Source: Parvularcula sp. (lineage in GTDB: Bacteria; Pseudomonadota; Alphaproteobacteria; Caulobacterales; Parvularculaceae). Taken from it: 64,000 nt of DNA. The notes under the pieces were generated by a model. It saw only the letters and a list, made by a program, of their open reading frames with translations. It searched no databases and was not told the DNA's origin. Within the stretch, counting starts at the first letter, position 1. The number at the start of each line of letters is the position of its first letter. The stretch spans positions 1 through 64,000 of the forward strand of contig PAIP01000007.1 of NCBI GenBank assembly GCA_002704915.1, in the 5' to 3' direction. A program made the translations under genes and the position numbers. Below, piece after piece: positions 15,578-24,786 of the stretch.

Positions 15578-17188
15578 ATGCTCATTCGCATCTTCGTATT
15601 CTCAACCATCGTTTTATTGTGCGGCCCAGGTGCTTCTGCATGTTCGCTCATACCCGGTGCATTTCTTCAATCGAACTTTGAACTGATTGATGCGTCAGAC
15701 GCCATTGTAGTCGCCACTGCCGTTCGAAGCAAAAAGGGAGAAGACTCCTTTTCAAAGTCAGTGGTCTTCAAAGTCAACGAGGTTCTAAAAGGCTCTCCGT
15801 CCAAACAAGTAAACGACCTTCGGGCCCGCTTCGGAAAACCGACACCTAGCAATCCTCATGACTTTTTGTCGGCAAATCCTGAAGCATACATGGGGCCATG
15901 CGTGCGGATGACATACCGCAAAGGGGATCGCTATGTCCTTATGCTTCGCAACGATCCCGAGAACGGGTTTATTGTTTGGGGCGATGCTTTTTCGCGCATA
16001 AACGAAGATGACTTTGGCCCAAATTCTATGTGGCGCCGTGCAATAGGCATATACATAAATATACAGCAAAATCCGGACCGCATGGAGCAGATAGGCGAGC
16101 TAGAAAAGCTTGTCGATAGAGGGTTAAGAGAAGGCGCGACAGAATTCGAGCAACAACTGGGATTAGACGCGCTCAATCATCTTCTGAATATACACCCAGA
16201 CAAACCGACCGAATGGCTGCTCGATCGCTATGACGACCCCGATTACATCATGCGCCGATTCAAAGACAGAATCGCAGGAACGCCAGAAGAAGCGGCCGAT
16301 AACCTTGTGTCGCTAGTCTTTGGCGAAGGCCCGCCGCCCGAGGACGAACGCACTGCCATTCTGCGCGCGCTTGCGGAGGGAGACCACCCACAAGCAGAAC
16401 CTTTGTTTTATGAGATCATTTCTGAAACAGCACCCGAACCCACCCGCCTCGGCGCCGCGCTCGCCTATTTCATAAAAAAAGGAGAATATGATTTCGTCAA
16501 AGCGGCGTTTGGCGAGCATATTCTCTGGGTGACGGGCGTCACCGGTCCAGGTTCGGGCCCCGGCTTTTGGGGAGTTATGTGGCAGGCCATTCGATATGGC
16601 GAAAACAAACAGGTTACGCCTGAGTTCGCTTCGTGGTGGGAGCGCCAAACCACATCGAATTGCCTCATATTAAACGGTCCGTTCGATTGTTCCTTTGACA
16701 GGGATAAGGCGACCGCTTTGCTCGACGCTCCCCGCAAGAATCAAACCCTTTTGCTTGCGGCCGCTTCAAGTCCACAAGTCATTGCCTGGGCCGAGGCGGA
16801 ATTGGATAGATTGCACACCCAGGGCGTAAAAACATTCGAGGAGGCTTGGGATTTTCCGATGAAGCTTCTTCTGGCTGCATATCGCGGCGACAAACCTTCG
16901 CGCGTACATGAGTTAGCTTGCGGATCCAAAGAAATGCGTGAGGGCTTGGCCGATCTCATCGGCGAAGTCCCGACGCTCTACACAGAAGAACTTCTGCGCG
17001 AAATGATGGCAATTGATCAGCACGAACATGTGCGAGAGCAACTCTTCGAAAGCGCCGTACTTATTGCTGCAGCGGATATGAAGGAGTCGTGGTTAGGCGA
17101 CGCTGAGCTAGTCTATGCATATGCGCGTACAGACGGCACGATTCCGCTTCGCAAACGCGATAGGCGGCATTTGCCTTGCCTCAAATGA
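15578..17188 (+). CDS. Large secreted protein of unknown function
   Basis: About 536 residues. The ATG at 15578 (preceded by GGGGG) opens a signal peptide (FVFSTIVLLCGPGASACS); an earlier in-frame start at 15539 is less likely. The N-terminal 130 residues, with DAIVVATAVRSKKG, VVFKVNEVLKGSP and GDRYVLML, resemble the small beta-barrel domain found in secreted proteins that begin ACS and carry VLKG motifs. The rest is helical and could be HEAT-like repeats. I do not recognise the family. Base composition is clearly lower in GC than in purA or the oxidase gene beside it, which hints at transfer. It starts 45 bases after the oxidase gene. Confidence 0.75.
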   Translation: MLIRIFVFSTIVLLCGPGASACSLIPGAFLQSNFELIDASDAIVVATAVRSKKGEDSFSKSVVFKVNEVLKGSPSKQVNDLRARFGKPTPSNPHDFLSANPEAYMGPCVRMTYRKGDRYVLMLRNDPENGFIVWGDAFSRINEDDFGPNSMWRRAIGIYINIQQNPDRMEQIGELEKLVDRGLREGATEFEQQLGLDALNHLLNIHPDKPTEWLLDRYDDPDYIMRRFKDRIAGTPEEAADNLVSLVFGEGPPPEDERTAILRALAEGDHPQAEPLFYEIISETAPEPTRLGAALAYFIKKGEYDFVKAAFGEHILWVTGVTGPGSGPGFWGVMWQAIRYGENKQVTPEFASWWERQTTSNCLILNGPFDCSFDRDKATALLDAPRKNQTLLLAAASSPQVIAWAEAELDRLHTQGVKTFEEAWDFPMKLLLAAYRGDKPSRVHELACGSKEMREGLADLIGEVPTLYTEELLREMMAIDQHEHVREQLFESAVLIAAADMKESWLGDAELVYAYARTDGTIPLRKRDRRHLPCLK

Positions 17189-17204
17189 CCCGACTGCGAA
17201 ACAC

Positions 17205-18497
17205 TTAATCCTGAAACGGATCTTTCATCAGGATGACGTCGTCGCGTTCGGGGCTGGTTGAAACGAGCGCCACGGGCGTTTCGATGAGCTCCTCGATGCG
17301 GCGGACATATTTCACCGCTTCCGCCGGAAGATCGGCCCAGCTTCGCGCCTTTTCGGTCGAGCCCGACCAGCCTTCCATCACCTCATAGACCGGCTCGGCG
17401 CCCGCCTGCGAATCCATGCCTGCGGGCAGATAATCGAATTCCTTGCCGCCGATCTTGTAGCCGACGCAAACCTTGATCTCCTTGAACCCGTCGAGGACGT
17501 CGAGTTTCGTCAGCGCGATGCCGTCGACGCCGGCGATCTTCAGGGACTGGCGCACGAGACAGGCGTCGAACCAGCCGCAGCGCCGTTGCCGTCCCGTCAC
17601 GGTGCCGAATTCATGGCCGCGCTCGCCAAGGCGCTTGCCGACAGCGTCGTGAAGTTCTGTCGGGAACGGTCCTTCGCCGACGCGCGTCGTATAGGCTTTG
17701 ACGATGCCAAGGACATAATGAACGGAGCGCGGTCCCATGCCCGACCCCGTCGCCGCCTGGCCCGCCACCGTGTTCGATGAGGTCACATAAGGATAGGTGC
17801 CGTGATCGACATCGAGCAACATGCCCTGCGCGCCTTCGAAGAGGATGCGCTTGCCCTCCTTATGCGCGATGTCGAGTTCGCGCCAGACCGGCTTGATGAA
17901 GGGCGTCACTTTCGGCGCGATCTCCTTCAACTGCGCCACAAGCGCATCCGCATCGATTTCCGCCTCGCCGAAACCGCGGCGCAGCGCATTGTGATGCACG
18001 AGCAGGTTTTCGACTTTGGCTTTCAGCGATTCCGTATGCGCAAGATCGATGACGCGCAGACCGCGGCGCCCGGCCTTGTCTTCATAGGCAGGGCCGATGC
18101 CGCGTTTCGTCGTGCCGATCTTGACGCCAGCCGCCGAAGTCTCGCGCAGGGCGTCGAGCTCCTGATGCACGGGGAGAATGAGCGTTGCATTCTCCGCAAT
18201 CATCAGATTGTCCGGCGTCACCTCGACGCCCTGTTCCTTGATGCGGCCGATCTCTGCGAGAAGCGCGAAGGGATCGACCACGACCCCGGCGCCGATCACG
18301 CCGACGCAGCCCTTGCGAACGACGCCCGACGGAAGCAGCGACAATTTGTAAACGGCGCCGTCAATGACAAGCGTATGCCCGGCGTTGTGGCCGCCCTGGA
18401 AACGAACCACCACATCGGCCCGCGCCGACAGCCAGTCCACAATCTTGCCCTTGCCCTCGTCGCCCCATTGCGCGCCGACGACCGCAACATCCGCCAT
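17205..18497 (-). CDS. purA: Adenylosuccinate synthetase
   Basis: 430 residues, standard length. It catalyses GTP-dependent joining of IMP and aspartate, the first committed step to AMP, in the cytosol. The N-terminal P-loop [14 protein letters not shown] with the catalytic Asp, HNAGHT, the IMP-binding region [14 protein letters not shown] and [10 protein letters not shown] and the C-terminal TSPERDD are all intact. The ATG at 18497 has a good GGAGG ribosome-binding site. Monocistronic or downstream of the periplasmic gene at 18600-19424, from which a GC-rich stem-loop separates it. Confidence 0.97.
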   Translation of the reverse strand: MADVAVVGAQWGDEGKGKIVDWLSARADVVVRFQGGHNAGHTLVIDGAVYKLSLLPSGVVRKGCVGVIGAGVVVDPFALLAEIGRIKEQGVEVTPDNLMIAENATLILPVHQELDALRETSAAGVKIGTTKRGIGPAYEDKAGRRGLRVIDLAHTESLKAKVENLLVHHNALRRGFGEAEIDADALVAQLKEIAPKVTPFIKPVWRELDIAHKEGKRILFEGAQGMLLDVDHGTYPYVTSSNTVAGQAATGSGMGPRSVHYVLGIVKAYTTRVGEGPFPTELHDAVGKRLGERGHEFGTVTGRQRRCGWFDACLVRQSLKIAGVDGIALTKLDVLDGFKEIKVCVGYKIGGKEFDYLPAGMDSQAGAEPVYEVMEGWSGSTEKARSWADLPAEAVKYVRRIEELIETPVALVSTSPERDDVILMKDPFQD

Positions 18498-18591
18498 AAA
18501 GGCCTCCGGAATTCATGATGACGCGGCGCACCATAGGGCTTTCCGCCCGCCCGTCAACGCGGGCGAACGGCCTCGGGAAAAGCAGCGCGAA

Positions 18592-18617
18592 GGCCGGCGT
18601 CAGTTGACGCGCCGGCC
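18592..18617 (-). terminator. Terminator-like stem at the end of the periplasmic gene
   Basis: Perfect GGCCGGCG / CGCCGGCC arms span the TGA stop at 18600. The following bases (TTCGCGCTGCTTTTCC on the minus strand) are only partly T-rich, so termination may be weak or may allow read-through to purA. Confidence 0.4.
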
Positions 18618-19424
18618 ATTCTGAAGGGCCGTGTAAAGGGCGTAATCGGCCGCCGGCGCCTGAACGTTGAGGACCTCGTCGAGGGTCGATTCGATGGGCT
18701 CGACCTTGCCTTGCGCGGACCGCTCCAGAGCGAAGAGACCGTCGAAATCCTCCGCCGCCTGGAGCGGCTTTGCTTTCGCTTGGAACGCCGCCGCTTCTTT
18801 CGACCATTCGGCGCAAGCCTTCGCCACCGCCGCGGAAACGGCTTGCTTGTCGTAGCTCGTTCTGACTTTCGAGAAGTCGAATTGATAGCGCCCGTCCTGC
18901 GGCGCATAGGAGCCGCTGAGAATAGCGACGTCCGCGTCCACATTATTCGAAGCGCGCGGCCAGTTCGGGGCCAATTGGCGCAACTCGTAGCGGTAGCCCG
19001 AGCCGTAAACGGCGTATCGATCCCGGGACGGACATTTCGCCGCCAGCTCTGCATCAACAAAATTATCGAAGGATTTCTGCGCCTGCCAGTTGGCGCGGAT
19101 CACCGGCTCATATTGCTGCCTGTTATAGGCGAGGTCTTCTGGCGATGCCACGGGCTCTTCTTCGATGATCTCATCAGTCATTTCCTGCGCGCCGCTGTCG
19201 GATTCCTCCATGCTGGCGACAAGCATCGCGACTTGCTCCTTGTTTAACAAGGCGACGGACCGTTCGATCTGCGCGCGCATGGGCTCGCGCATGGACGGCT
19301 CCAGTTGCGCAAGCATTTTTTCGACCGCCTGTTTCTGGTCCGGCCGCAAGTCGGCGGCGGCGGAAGGATAGGCGATCGACAGCGCGGCCGCTGCGACGGC
19401 CGTCATTATTATTGTGGTTTTCAT
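18600..19424 (-). CDS. Periplasmic protein of unknown function
   Basis: 274 residues with a clear signal peptide (TAVAAAALSIAYPSAAA). The N-terminal part is helical and acidic (AVEKMLAQLEPSMREPMRA and a Glu-rich EEEPVASPED linker); the C-terminal part contains Cys residues at KCPSRDRYAVYG and KACAEWSKEA that could pair. No family recognised. It ends 102 bases before purA on the same strand. Composition matches the host, so it is probably a lineage gene rather than recently acquired. Confidence 0.75.
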   Translation of the reverse strand: MKTTIIMTAVAAAALSIAYPSAAADLRPDQKQAVEKMLAQLEPSMREPMRAQIERSVALLNKEQVAMLVASMEESDSGAQEMTDEIIEEEPVASPEDLAYNRQQYEPVIRANWQAQKSFDNFVDAELAAKCPSRDRYAVYGSGYRYELRQLAPNWPRASNNVDADVAILSGSYAPQDGRYQFDFSKVRTSYDKQAVSAAVAKACAEWSKEAAAFQAKAKPLQAAEDFDGLFALERSAQGKVEPIESTLDEVLNVQAPAADYALYTALQNGRRVN

Positions 19425-19546
19425 GGGTTACTCTCTCCGTTTCGGAAACGGGGAGATACGCCCGGGCGGGGCGGCCGGCAAGCTCCGTCCGGCGCGCAGC
19501 GATCACATTTCAGCGCACGCCTGGCGCCGTCACAGGAGAAGCGCTG

Positions 19547-21127
19547 TCAGAATGACAGCGCCGTCGCCTGAATCACATGGGGCAGGGCGCGCACCTTTTC
19601 CAGGACGTCATCCTTCAGAGGATCATCGATGGCGACGAGCGCAATAGCCCCTTCGCCCGGTCCGGCGCGGCCGAGATTGAAGGTCGCGATATTGACGCCA
19701 GCCTCGCCCAGGGTGCGTCCAAGCGCGCCGATAAAGCCCGGCTTGTCCTCATTGGTCGTGTAGAGCATATGCGGATAGAACCCCGCTTCCATGTCGACGC
19801 CCTTGATTTCGACAATCCGCGGCGCGCCGCCAAAGGTCGTGCCCGACACCGTGCGGGTCTGGGTTTCTGAAGTGATCTTGAGACGGATGATGCTGTCATA
19901 GGCGTCGGCGTCATCGCGCGTCGTCTCGGCGATGGAGATGCCGCGTTCGCGCGCGAGCACCGGCGCATTAACGATGTTCACATCCTGAAGCATGGGCTTC
20001 AGAACGCCGGCGACGGCGGAGGCCGTCAGAGGTTTCAGATTGAGCTGGGAAACGTCGCCTTCGTAAATGACTTCGATTTTTTTCAGGCCCGTTTGCGTCA
20101 ACTGGCCGGCGAAGGCGCCGAGCTTTTCCGCAAGCGCGATGAATTTTTTCAGGCGCGGCGCCTCTTCGGCGGTCACAGAAGGCGAGTTCAATGAATTCGA
20201 GACTGCGCCGCGCACCAGATAATCCGCCATCTGTTCCGCGATCTGGATCGCGACATTTTCCTGCGCCTCGGTCGTTGAGGCGCCCAAATGGGGCGTCGCC
20301 ACCACTTTCGGATTGCCGAAAAGCGGATGTTCGGTCGCAGGCTCTTTCACAAAAACATCAAGCGCCGCGCCGGCGAGATGCCCGGAATCAAGGAGCTCCT
20401 TCAGCCCCTCTTCATCCACCAGGCCGCCGCGGGCGCAGTTCACCACAAAAGCGCCCTTTTTGAGTTTCGAAAGGTTTTCGCGGCTTAAAATATTGCGCGT
20501 CTGATCGGTCAGCGGCGTATGCAAGGTCACGATATCCGCGCGGGCGAGCAGCGTTTCGAGATCGACCTTTTCGACGCCGAGTTCGATGGCGCGCTCTTCG
20601 GTCAGGAAAGGATCGAAGGCGGCGACGCGCATTCTCAATCCCACGGCGCGGTCGGCGACAATGGAGCCGATATTGCCGCAGCCGATAACGCCGAGGGTTT
20701 TGCCGAACACTTCCGTGCCCATGAAGGCCGACTTTTCCCACTTGCCCTGATGGGTCGACGCGCTCGCTTGCGGGATCGAGCGCACCAGCGAGAACATCAT
20801 GGCGATGGCATGCTCCGCCGTCGTAATGGCGTTGCCGTAAGGCGTGTTCATGACGACGACGCCCGCCGCGGTCGCCGCCGGAATGTCGATATTGTCAACG
20901 CCAATGCCGGCGCGGCCGATGACTTTCAGGTTTTTGCCGGCTTCGATCACCGCCTTGGTCGCTTTTGTGGCGGAGCGAACGGCAAGACCGTCATACTGGC
21001 CGATCACGGACAGGAGCTTGTCCTTATCCTTGCCGAGCGTCGGCTCGTAATCGACGTCGACGCCGCGCTCTTTAAAAATGCGCACAGCGGTTTCACTGAG
21101 CTTGTCGGATACAAGAACTTTAGGCAT
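19547..21127 (-). CDS. serA: D-3-phosphoglycerate dehydrogenase
   Basis: 526 residues from the ATG at 21127 (MPKVLVSDKLSE), preceded by GGGGA; the frame runs upstream to 21313, but that extension has no family sequence and overlaps the end of serC. The enzyme oxidises 3-phosphoglycerate in the first step of serine synthesis. Visible features are the NAD-binding GVIGCGNIGSIVADRA, catalytic region NCARGGLVDEEGL, the HLGASTTEAQENVA His-containing motif, an intervening ASB domain and a C-terminal ACT domain (DKPGFIGALGRTLGEAGVNIATF), which suggests allosteric control by serine. The stop lies inside a GCGCTGTCA/TGACAGCGC hairpin. Second gene of the serC-serA operon. Confidence 0.97.
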   Translation of the reverse strand: MPKVLVSDKLSETAVRIFKERGVDVDYEPTLGKDKDKLLSVIGQYDGLAVRSATKATKAVIEAGKNLKVIGRAGIGVDNIDIPAATAAGVVVMNTPYGNAITTAEHAIAMMFSLVRSIPQASASTHQGKWEKSAFMGTEVFGKTLGVIGCGNIGSIVADRAVGLRMRVAAFDPFLTEERAIELGVEKVDLETLLARADIVTLHTPLTDQTRNILSRENLSKLKKGAFVVNCARGGLVDEEGLKELLDSGHLAGAALDVFVKEPATEHPLFGNPKVVATPHLGASTTEAQENVAIQIAEQMADYLVRGAVSNSLNSPSVTAEEAPRLKKFIALAEKLGAFAGQLTQTGLKKIEVIYEGDVSQLNLKPLTASAVAGVLKPMLQDVNIVNAPVLARERGISIAETTRDDADAYDSIIRLKITSETQTRTVSGTTFGGAPRIVEIKGVDMEAGFYPHMLYTTNEDKPGFIGALGRTLGEAGVNIATFNLGRAGPGEGAIALVAIDDPLKDDVLEKVRALPHVIQATALSF

Positions 21128-21158
21128 GGGGATTCCCCGATCTGAATTTGAAAGAAAG

Positions 21159-22316
21159 TTAAAGGTGTGACTTCGCTTCAGCGAAGGCCCAGTCGAGCCA
21201 GGGCCCGAGCGCTTCGATATCCGCGCTTTCCACGGTGGCGCCGCACCAGATGCGAAGCCCCGGAGGCGCATCGCGATAGCCGCCAATGTCGAAGGCCGCG
21301 CCCTTTTCCTCAAGCAGCTTTTCCATGGACTTCACGAAAGCGCGTTGATCGGCGTCATCGAGCGCCGCCACATCCGGATCGACGATTTTGAGGCATACGG
21401 ACGTGTTGGAGCGGATGCCGGGATTGGCGCAGAGAAAATCGATCCAGTCCGCGCCTTCAACCCAATCGTGCAGCGCCTTTGCATTGGCGTCGGCGCGCCC
21501 GTGAAGCGCCTCCAGCCCGCCCAGGCTTTCGGCCCATTTCAGCGCGTCGAGATAATCCTCAACGCAGAGCATGGAGGGCGTATTGATGGTGGCGCCTTCG
21601 AAAATCGCCTCATTGAGCTTGCCGCCTTTCGTAAGACGGAAGATCTTCGGCAGCGGCCATTCCGGCGTGTAGCTCTCAAGCCTTTCGACGGCGCGCGGGG
21701 AAAGAATAAGCACGCCATGAGCGCCCTCGCCGCCCAGCACCTTCTGCCAGGAATAGGTGACCGCATCGAGCTTCGCCCAGTCGAGGGCTTGCGCGAAAAT
21801 CGCCGAGGTGGCGTCGCAGATCACAACCCCCTCGCGATCATCGCTGATCCAGTCCGCATTCGGCGCGCGCACGCCTGACGTCGTGCCGTTCCAGGTGAAG
21901 ACCACGTCGTGCGAAGGATCGACTGCGGCGAGATCGGCGATTTCGCCGTAAGGCGCTTTCAAAATCCGCGCATCGAGCTTCAACTGCTTCACCGCATCGG
22001 TGACCCAGCCTTCGCCGAAGCTTTCCCAGGCGAGCATGTCCACGGGGCGGGGGCCCAGCATGGACCACATGGCCATTTCCACGGCGCCTGTGTCCGACGC
22101 CGGCACGATGCCGATGCGGTAATCGTCAGGCACGCCCAAAAGCGCGCGGGTGCGGTCAATCGCCTCTTTGAGGCGCGATTTGCCGAGTTTCGACCGGTGC
22201 GACCGGCCGAGCGCGTCGGTGGGAAGATTGTCAGGGGACCATCCGGGGCGCTTGGCGCAGGGGCCGGACGAAAAATGCGGTCGCGCAGGGCGCACCGCGG
22301 GTGCTGGATCTGTCAT
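21159..22316 (-). CDS. serC: Phosphoserine aminotransferase
   Basis: 385 residues, matching the alphaproteobacterial SerC branch (start [17 protein letters not shown]). A PLP enzyme that converts phosphohydroxypyruvate and glutamate to phosphoserine. The PLP lysine lies in [18 protein letters not shown], with [15 protein letters not shown] and [11 protein letters not shown] upstream supplying cofactor contacts. ATG at 22316 with GGAG 7 bases ahead. It is followed after 31 bases by serA, and a hairpin pair in its leader resembles the serC RNA motif known from alphaproteobacteria. Confidence 0.97.
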   Translation of the reverse strand: MTDPAPAVRPARPHFSSGPCAKRPGWSPDNLPTDALGRSHRSKLGKSRLKEAIDRTRALLGVPDDYRIGIVPASDTGAVEMAMWSMLGPRPVDMLAWESFGEGWVTDAVKQLKLDARILKAPYGEIADLAAVDPSHDVVFTWNGTTSGVRAPNADWISDDREGVVICDATSAIFAQALDWAKLDAVTYSWQKVLGGEGAHGVLILSPRAVERLESYTPEWPLPKIFRLTKGGKLNEAIFEGATINTPSMLCVEDYLDALKWAESLGGLEALHGRADANAKALHDWVEGADWIDFLCANPGIRSNTSVCLKIVDPDVAALDDADQRAFVKSMEKLLEEKGAAFDIGGYRDAPPGLRIWCGATVESADIEALGPWLDWAFAEAKSHL

Positions 22317-22324
22317 GTTTTACT

Positions 22325-22362
22325 CCATCCTTCCAGATGGCTCGCGCCTCGTTGGGGAGGCG
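22325..22362 (-). promoter_or_regulatory. serC leader hairpins (serC-motif-like)
   Basis: Two tandem hairpins lie just before the serC start: CGCCTC-CCCAAC-GAGGCG (22362-22345) and CCATC-TGGAAG-GATGG (22340-22325), with the last arm next to the GGAG ribosome-binding site. Tandem hairpins directly before serC are the hallmark of the serC RNA motif described in alphaproteobacteria. I am matching from memory of the layout, not from an alignment. Control of translation start is the probable mode. Confidence 0.5.
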
Positions 22363-22477
22363 TGGCCCACGCCCGCCATCGCACAGAAGGCGCCTGCGCG
22401 TCAAATCATAAAAATTTGCGGGCCGAAGAGATTTTCTCCCTTGCAGGAGCATCCCTTCGCCGATAGCGCGGAGATTA

Positions 22478-23491
22478 ATGGCTCGTAAACATGTCACCCC
22501 GGCGGAAGCGACCCTGTTCGACTGGGCGCTCCTCGCGCTTATCGTCGCCTTTGGCGGCTCGTCGTTTGCATTCATTCGCAAGGCGGTCGAGACCGCGCCG
22601 CCTTCCGTGGTCGCCGCCGGGCGGCTCTGGGTGGCGGCAATCCTCGTTTACATTCTGATGCGCGCCGCCGGACGGCGTCTGCCGCCGTTTTTCATCCGTA
22701 CGGAGAATAACTGGCGCGTGCGCCGCTCATGGTGGTGGATGATCGCCGTCGGCGCGAGCGGCAATGTCCTGCCCTTCTATCTCTTCCCCTGGGCGCAGCA
22801 GCATGTGGAGAGCGGGCTCGCCGGCGTTTACATGGCGTTCATGCCGATCTGGACTTTGGCACTCGCCTATTTTTTCGCGGGCGAAAATCTGACGGCCCGA
22901 AAACTCGGCGGCTTTGCGCTTGGCTTTGCGGGGGTCATCCTGCTCATGGGGCCCGATGCGGTGAAAGGCGTTCTGACCTCGAGTTTCCTGGCGCAGGCCG
23001 GATTGTTGCTCGCAACCCTGCTCTACGCCGTCTCCGCCGTCCTGTCGCGCCGGGCGCCGCCGATCCGTCCGCGGGTGTTTGCTTCGGGCATGCTGATTGT
23101 CGCCGCCTTCATGGCGATCCCCGCCCTGTTTTTCACCGATCTCCACCGCGCGGAATGGAGCGCCGCGAGCCTCTGGAGCATCGTATTCCTTGGCGTCTTC
23201 CCGACCGGGCTCAATGGCGTTCTCATCATCATGCTGATCCGCCGGGCCGGCGCCGGGTTCATGGCGCTCTCCAATTACATCACGCCGCTCTGGGCCGTAG
23301 GGCTCGGCGCGGTCATGTATCACGAGCGGCTCGACTGGAACGTGCTCGCCGCGCTTTCGATCATTCTTGCAGGCGTGGCGGTCAGCCAGCGTTCGCCTTT
23401 CAGCAAAAGGCAAAAAGGCGTCAGCGCCGCCGGCGACGGCCTCGCCGGCGAGCTTGAACCTATGGTTGAACGGAGGGAAGAAAGCCGCTGA
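22478..23491 (+). CDS. EamA-family (DMT) transporter
   Basis: 337 residues with about ten membrane helices in two EamA halves. Typical features are the first-helix FGGSSFAFIRKAVETAPPS, RLWVAA, the conserved loop AGVYMAFMPIWTLALAYFFAGE and the second-half counterpart MALSNYITPLWAVGLGAVMYHE. Family members export amino acids or metabolites across the inner membrane; direction and substrate are not determinable here. The last 35 residues form a charged cytoplasmic tail. Divergent from serC, with 161 bases between start codons. Confidence 0.88.
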   Translation: MARKHVTPAEATLFDWALLALIVAFGGSSFAFIRKAVETAPPSVVAAGRLWVAAILVYILMRAAGRRLPPFFIRTENNWRVRRSWWWMIAVGASGNVLPFYLFPWAQQHVESGLAGVYMAFMPIWTLALAYFFAGENLTARKLGGFALGFAGVILLMGPDAVKGVLTSSFLAQAGLLLATLLYAVSAVLSRRAPPIRPRVFASGMLIVAAFMAIPALFFTDLHRAEWSAASLWSIVFLGVFPTGLNGVLIIMLIRRAGAGFMALSNYITPLWAVGLGAVMYHERLDWNVLAALSIILAGVAVSQRSPFSKRQKGVSAAGDGLAGELEPMVERREESR

Positions 23492-23524
23492 ATAACAGTG
23501 GTTGTAAATCCGTCCGCCTTCGAT

Positions 23525-23602
23525 CCTTCGAGACACAAAAATTTCTTCATCCTGAGGAGACCGTCTCGAAGGGCGAAGACATTTTTGCTCCTCAGGATGA
23601 AG
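23525..23602. repeat. Interleaved inverted repeat (CCTTCGAGAC / CTTCATCCTGAGGA type)
   Basis: Two interleaved perfect inverted repeats: CCTTCGAGAC (23525-23534) with GTCTCGAAGG (23563-23572), and CTTCATCCTGAGGA (23545-23558) with TCCTCAGGATGAAG (23589-23602). The interleaving means only one stem can form at a time. The TTCGAGAC...CCTGAGGA motif pair is common between genes in alphaproteobacteria. It lies between the EamA gene and the PhzF stop. Confidence 0.75.
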
Positions 23603-23625
23603 GCTCAGCTTTACGCCCCAAACTC

Positions 23626-24513
23626 TCAGATAAAAATCCGGCCTTCCTGCACGAAGACCGCATCGCCGCCGATGCGCACCGACTGAACGGCGCCGCCTTC
23701 AACTGAAACAGTCGCCCGGATGCGGCTCGGCCGGCCCATTTCGACGCCCTGTTCGATCACCCAGCGATGAACGCCGTCTGGAATATTCTCGCTACGGACG
23801 ATCTGCGCCGGAATGCCCGCCGCCGCACTTCCAGTCGCCGCATCTTCGACCACGCCCGCGCCGGGGGCGAACATGCGCGCGTGATAATCCGCATCCGGCC
23901 CTTCGCCGCCTTGCGCATAGAGGTAAACGCCGACGATCTCTTCGAGCGCAAGATCGTCCCAGACCGCGCTGTTCACCTGGGCCGCCTTAACCGCATCCAT
24001 CGGCGCTTTGACATAGATGTAATCGACCCCGGCGCCGCAGCGGCGCGGCTTGTGTGATCCGACATCGATAGCGCTAGCAGGCAGCGACAGCGCAGCGGCG
24101 ATCTGTTCAACGGACGGCGCAGGGCCGGTCTCGTCCGGCAGGTTCGGATTTTGAAACTCCGCAAAGCCACCCGTTTCTTTCACGTCGACATCGACCGGAA
24201 ACACACCCGTATTCAGCTCAAGTTTCACTTGTCCTTTCAATCCCTTCGCGCGGGCGACAGCGATGGCCGTGCCCACAGTCGGATGGCCCGCGAAAGGCAT
24301 TTCATAGCCGGGCGTGAAGATCCTGACGCGCGCTGTGTTGTCTGGGTTTTCCGGCGGCAGAACAAAGGTCGATTCCGCGTAATTGAACTCGCGCGTAATC
24401 GTCTGCATTTGCTCGAGGCTTAAACCTTGCGCATCGAGCAAGACGGCAAGCTGGTTGCCGGTGAATTTCCGGTCGGTGAAAACATCGAGCGTCACGAAAT
24501 CGTAAGCGGCCAT
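23626..24513 (-). CDS. PhzF-family isomerase-like protein
   Basis: 295 residues from the ATG at 24513, with AAGGAG in front; the frame runs on upstream through repeat-like DNA and that part is not coding. PhzF/diaminopimelate-epimerase fold: the N-terminal VTLDVFTDRKFTGNQLAVL and the catalytic-Glu region NYAESTFVLPP, then PGYEMPFAGHPTVGTA and the second-half RMFAPGAGVVEDAATGSAAAG are the family signatures. Members isomerise small acidic metabolites, as in phenazine synthesis, but no phenazine genes are here, so the substrate is unknown. Confidence 0.9.
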   Translation of the reverse strand: MAAYDFVTLDVFTDRKFTGNQLAVLLDAQGLSLEQMQTITREFNYAESTFVLPPENPDNTARVRIFTPGYEMPFAGHPTVGTAIAVARAKGLKGQVKLELNTGVFPVDVDVKETGGFAEFQNPNLPDETGPAPSVEQIAAALSLPASAIDVGSHKPRRCGAGVDYIYVKAPMDAVKAAQVNSAVWDDLALEEIVGVYLYAQGGEGPDADYHARMFAPGAGVVEDAATGSAAAGIPAQIVRSENIPDGVHRWVIEQGVEMGRPSRIRATVSVEGGAVQSVRIGGDAVFVQEGRIFI

Positions 24514-24622
24514 GGGTTTCTCCTTTTCCTCCGCCCCTATCGAACGAAGACGCATAAACCTCAATCGAAAAAATGTGTCGCCATTGATAGCTGCTCTTTC
24601 AAAAGAGGTGAGAAAGCTTCCA

Positions 24623-24660
24623 CCCTCTCCCCCTTGGGGGAGAGGGCTGGGGTGAGGGGG
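24623..24660 (+). repeat. REP-like palindrome with GGGGTGAGGG tail, copy A
   Basis: Perfect 11-bp stem CCCTCTCCCCC-TT-GGGGGAGAGGG followed by CTGGGGTGAGGGGG. Together with copy B at 24745-24784 it forms an inverted pair whose tails face each other, with about 85 bases between. Confidence 0.8.
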
Positions 24661-24744
24661 TAAAGCGAAAGAACGAGATCTAAATGATCCATTTCCCGGC
24701 CAATACAGCCGACAAACGCACCATCGCGCCGCATGGACAGCTCG

Positions 24745-24784
24745 CACCCTCACCCCAACCCCTCTCCCGCGAGCGGGAGAGGGG
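24745..24784 (-). repeat. REP-like palindrome, copy B (inverted partner of A)
   Basis: CACCCTCACCCCAA followed by a perfect 12-bp stem CCCCTCTCCCGC-GA-GCGGGAGAGGGG. This is the tail-then-palindrome orientation, inverted relative to copy A. It ends 2 bases from the thiD stop and could act as its terminator. Confidence 0.8.
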
Positions 24785-24786
24785 CT

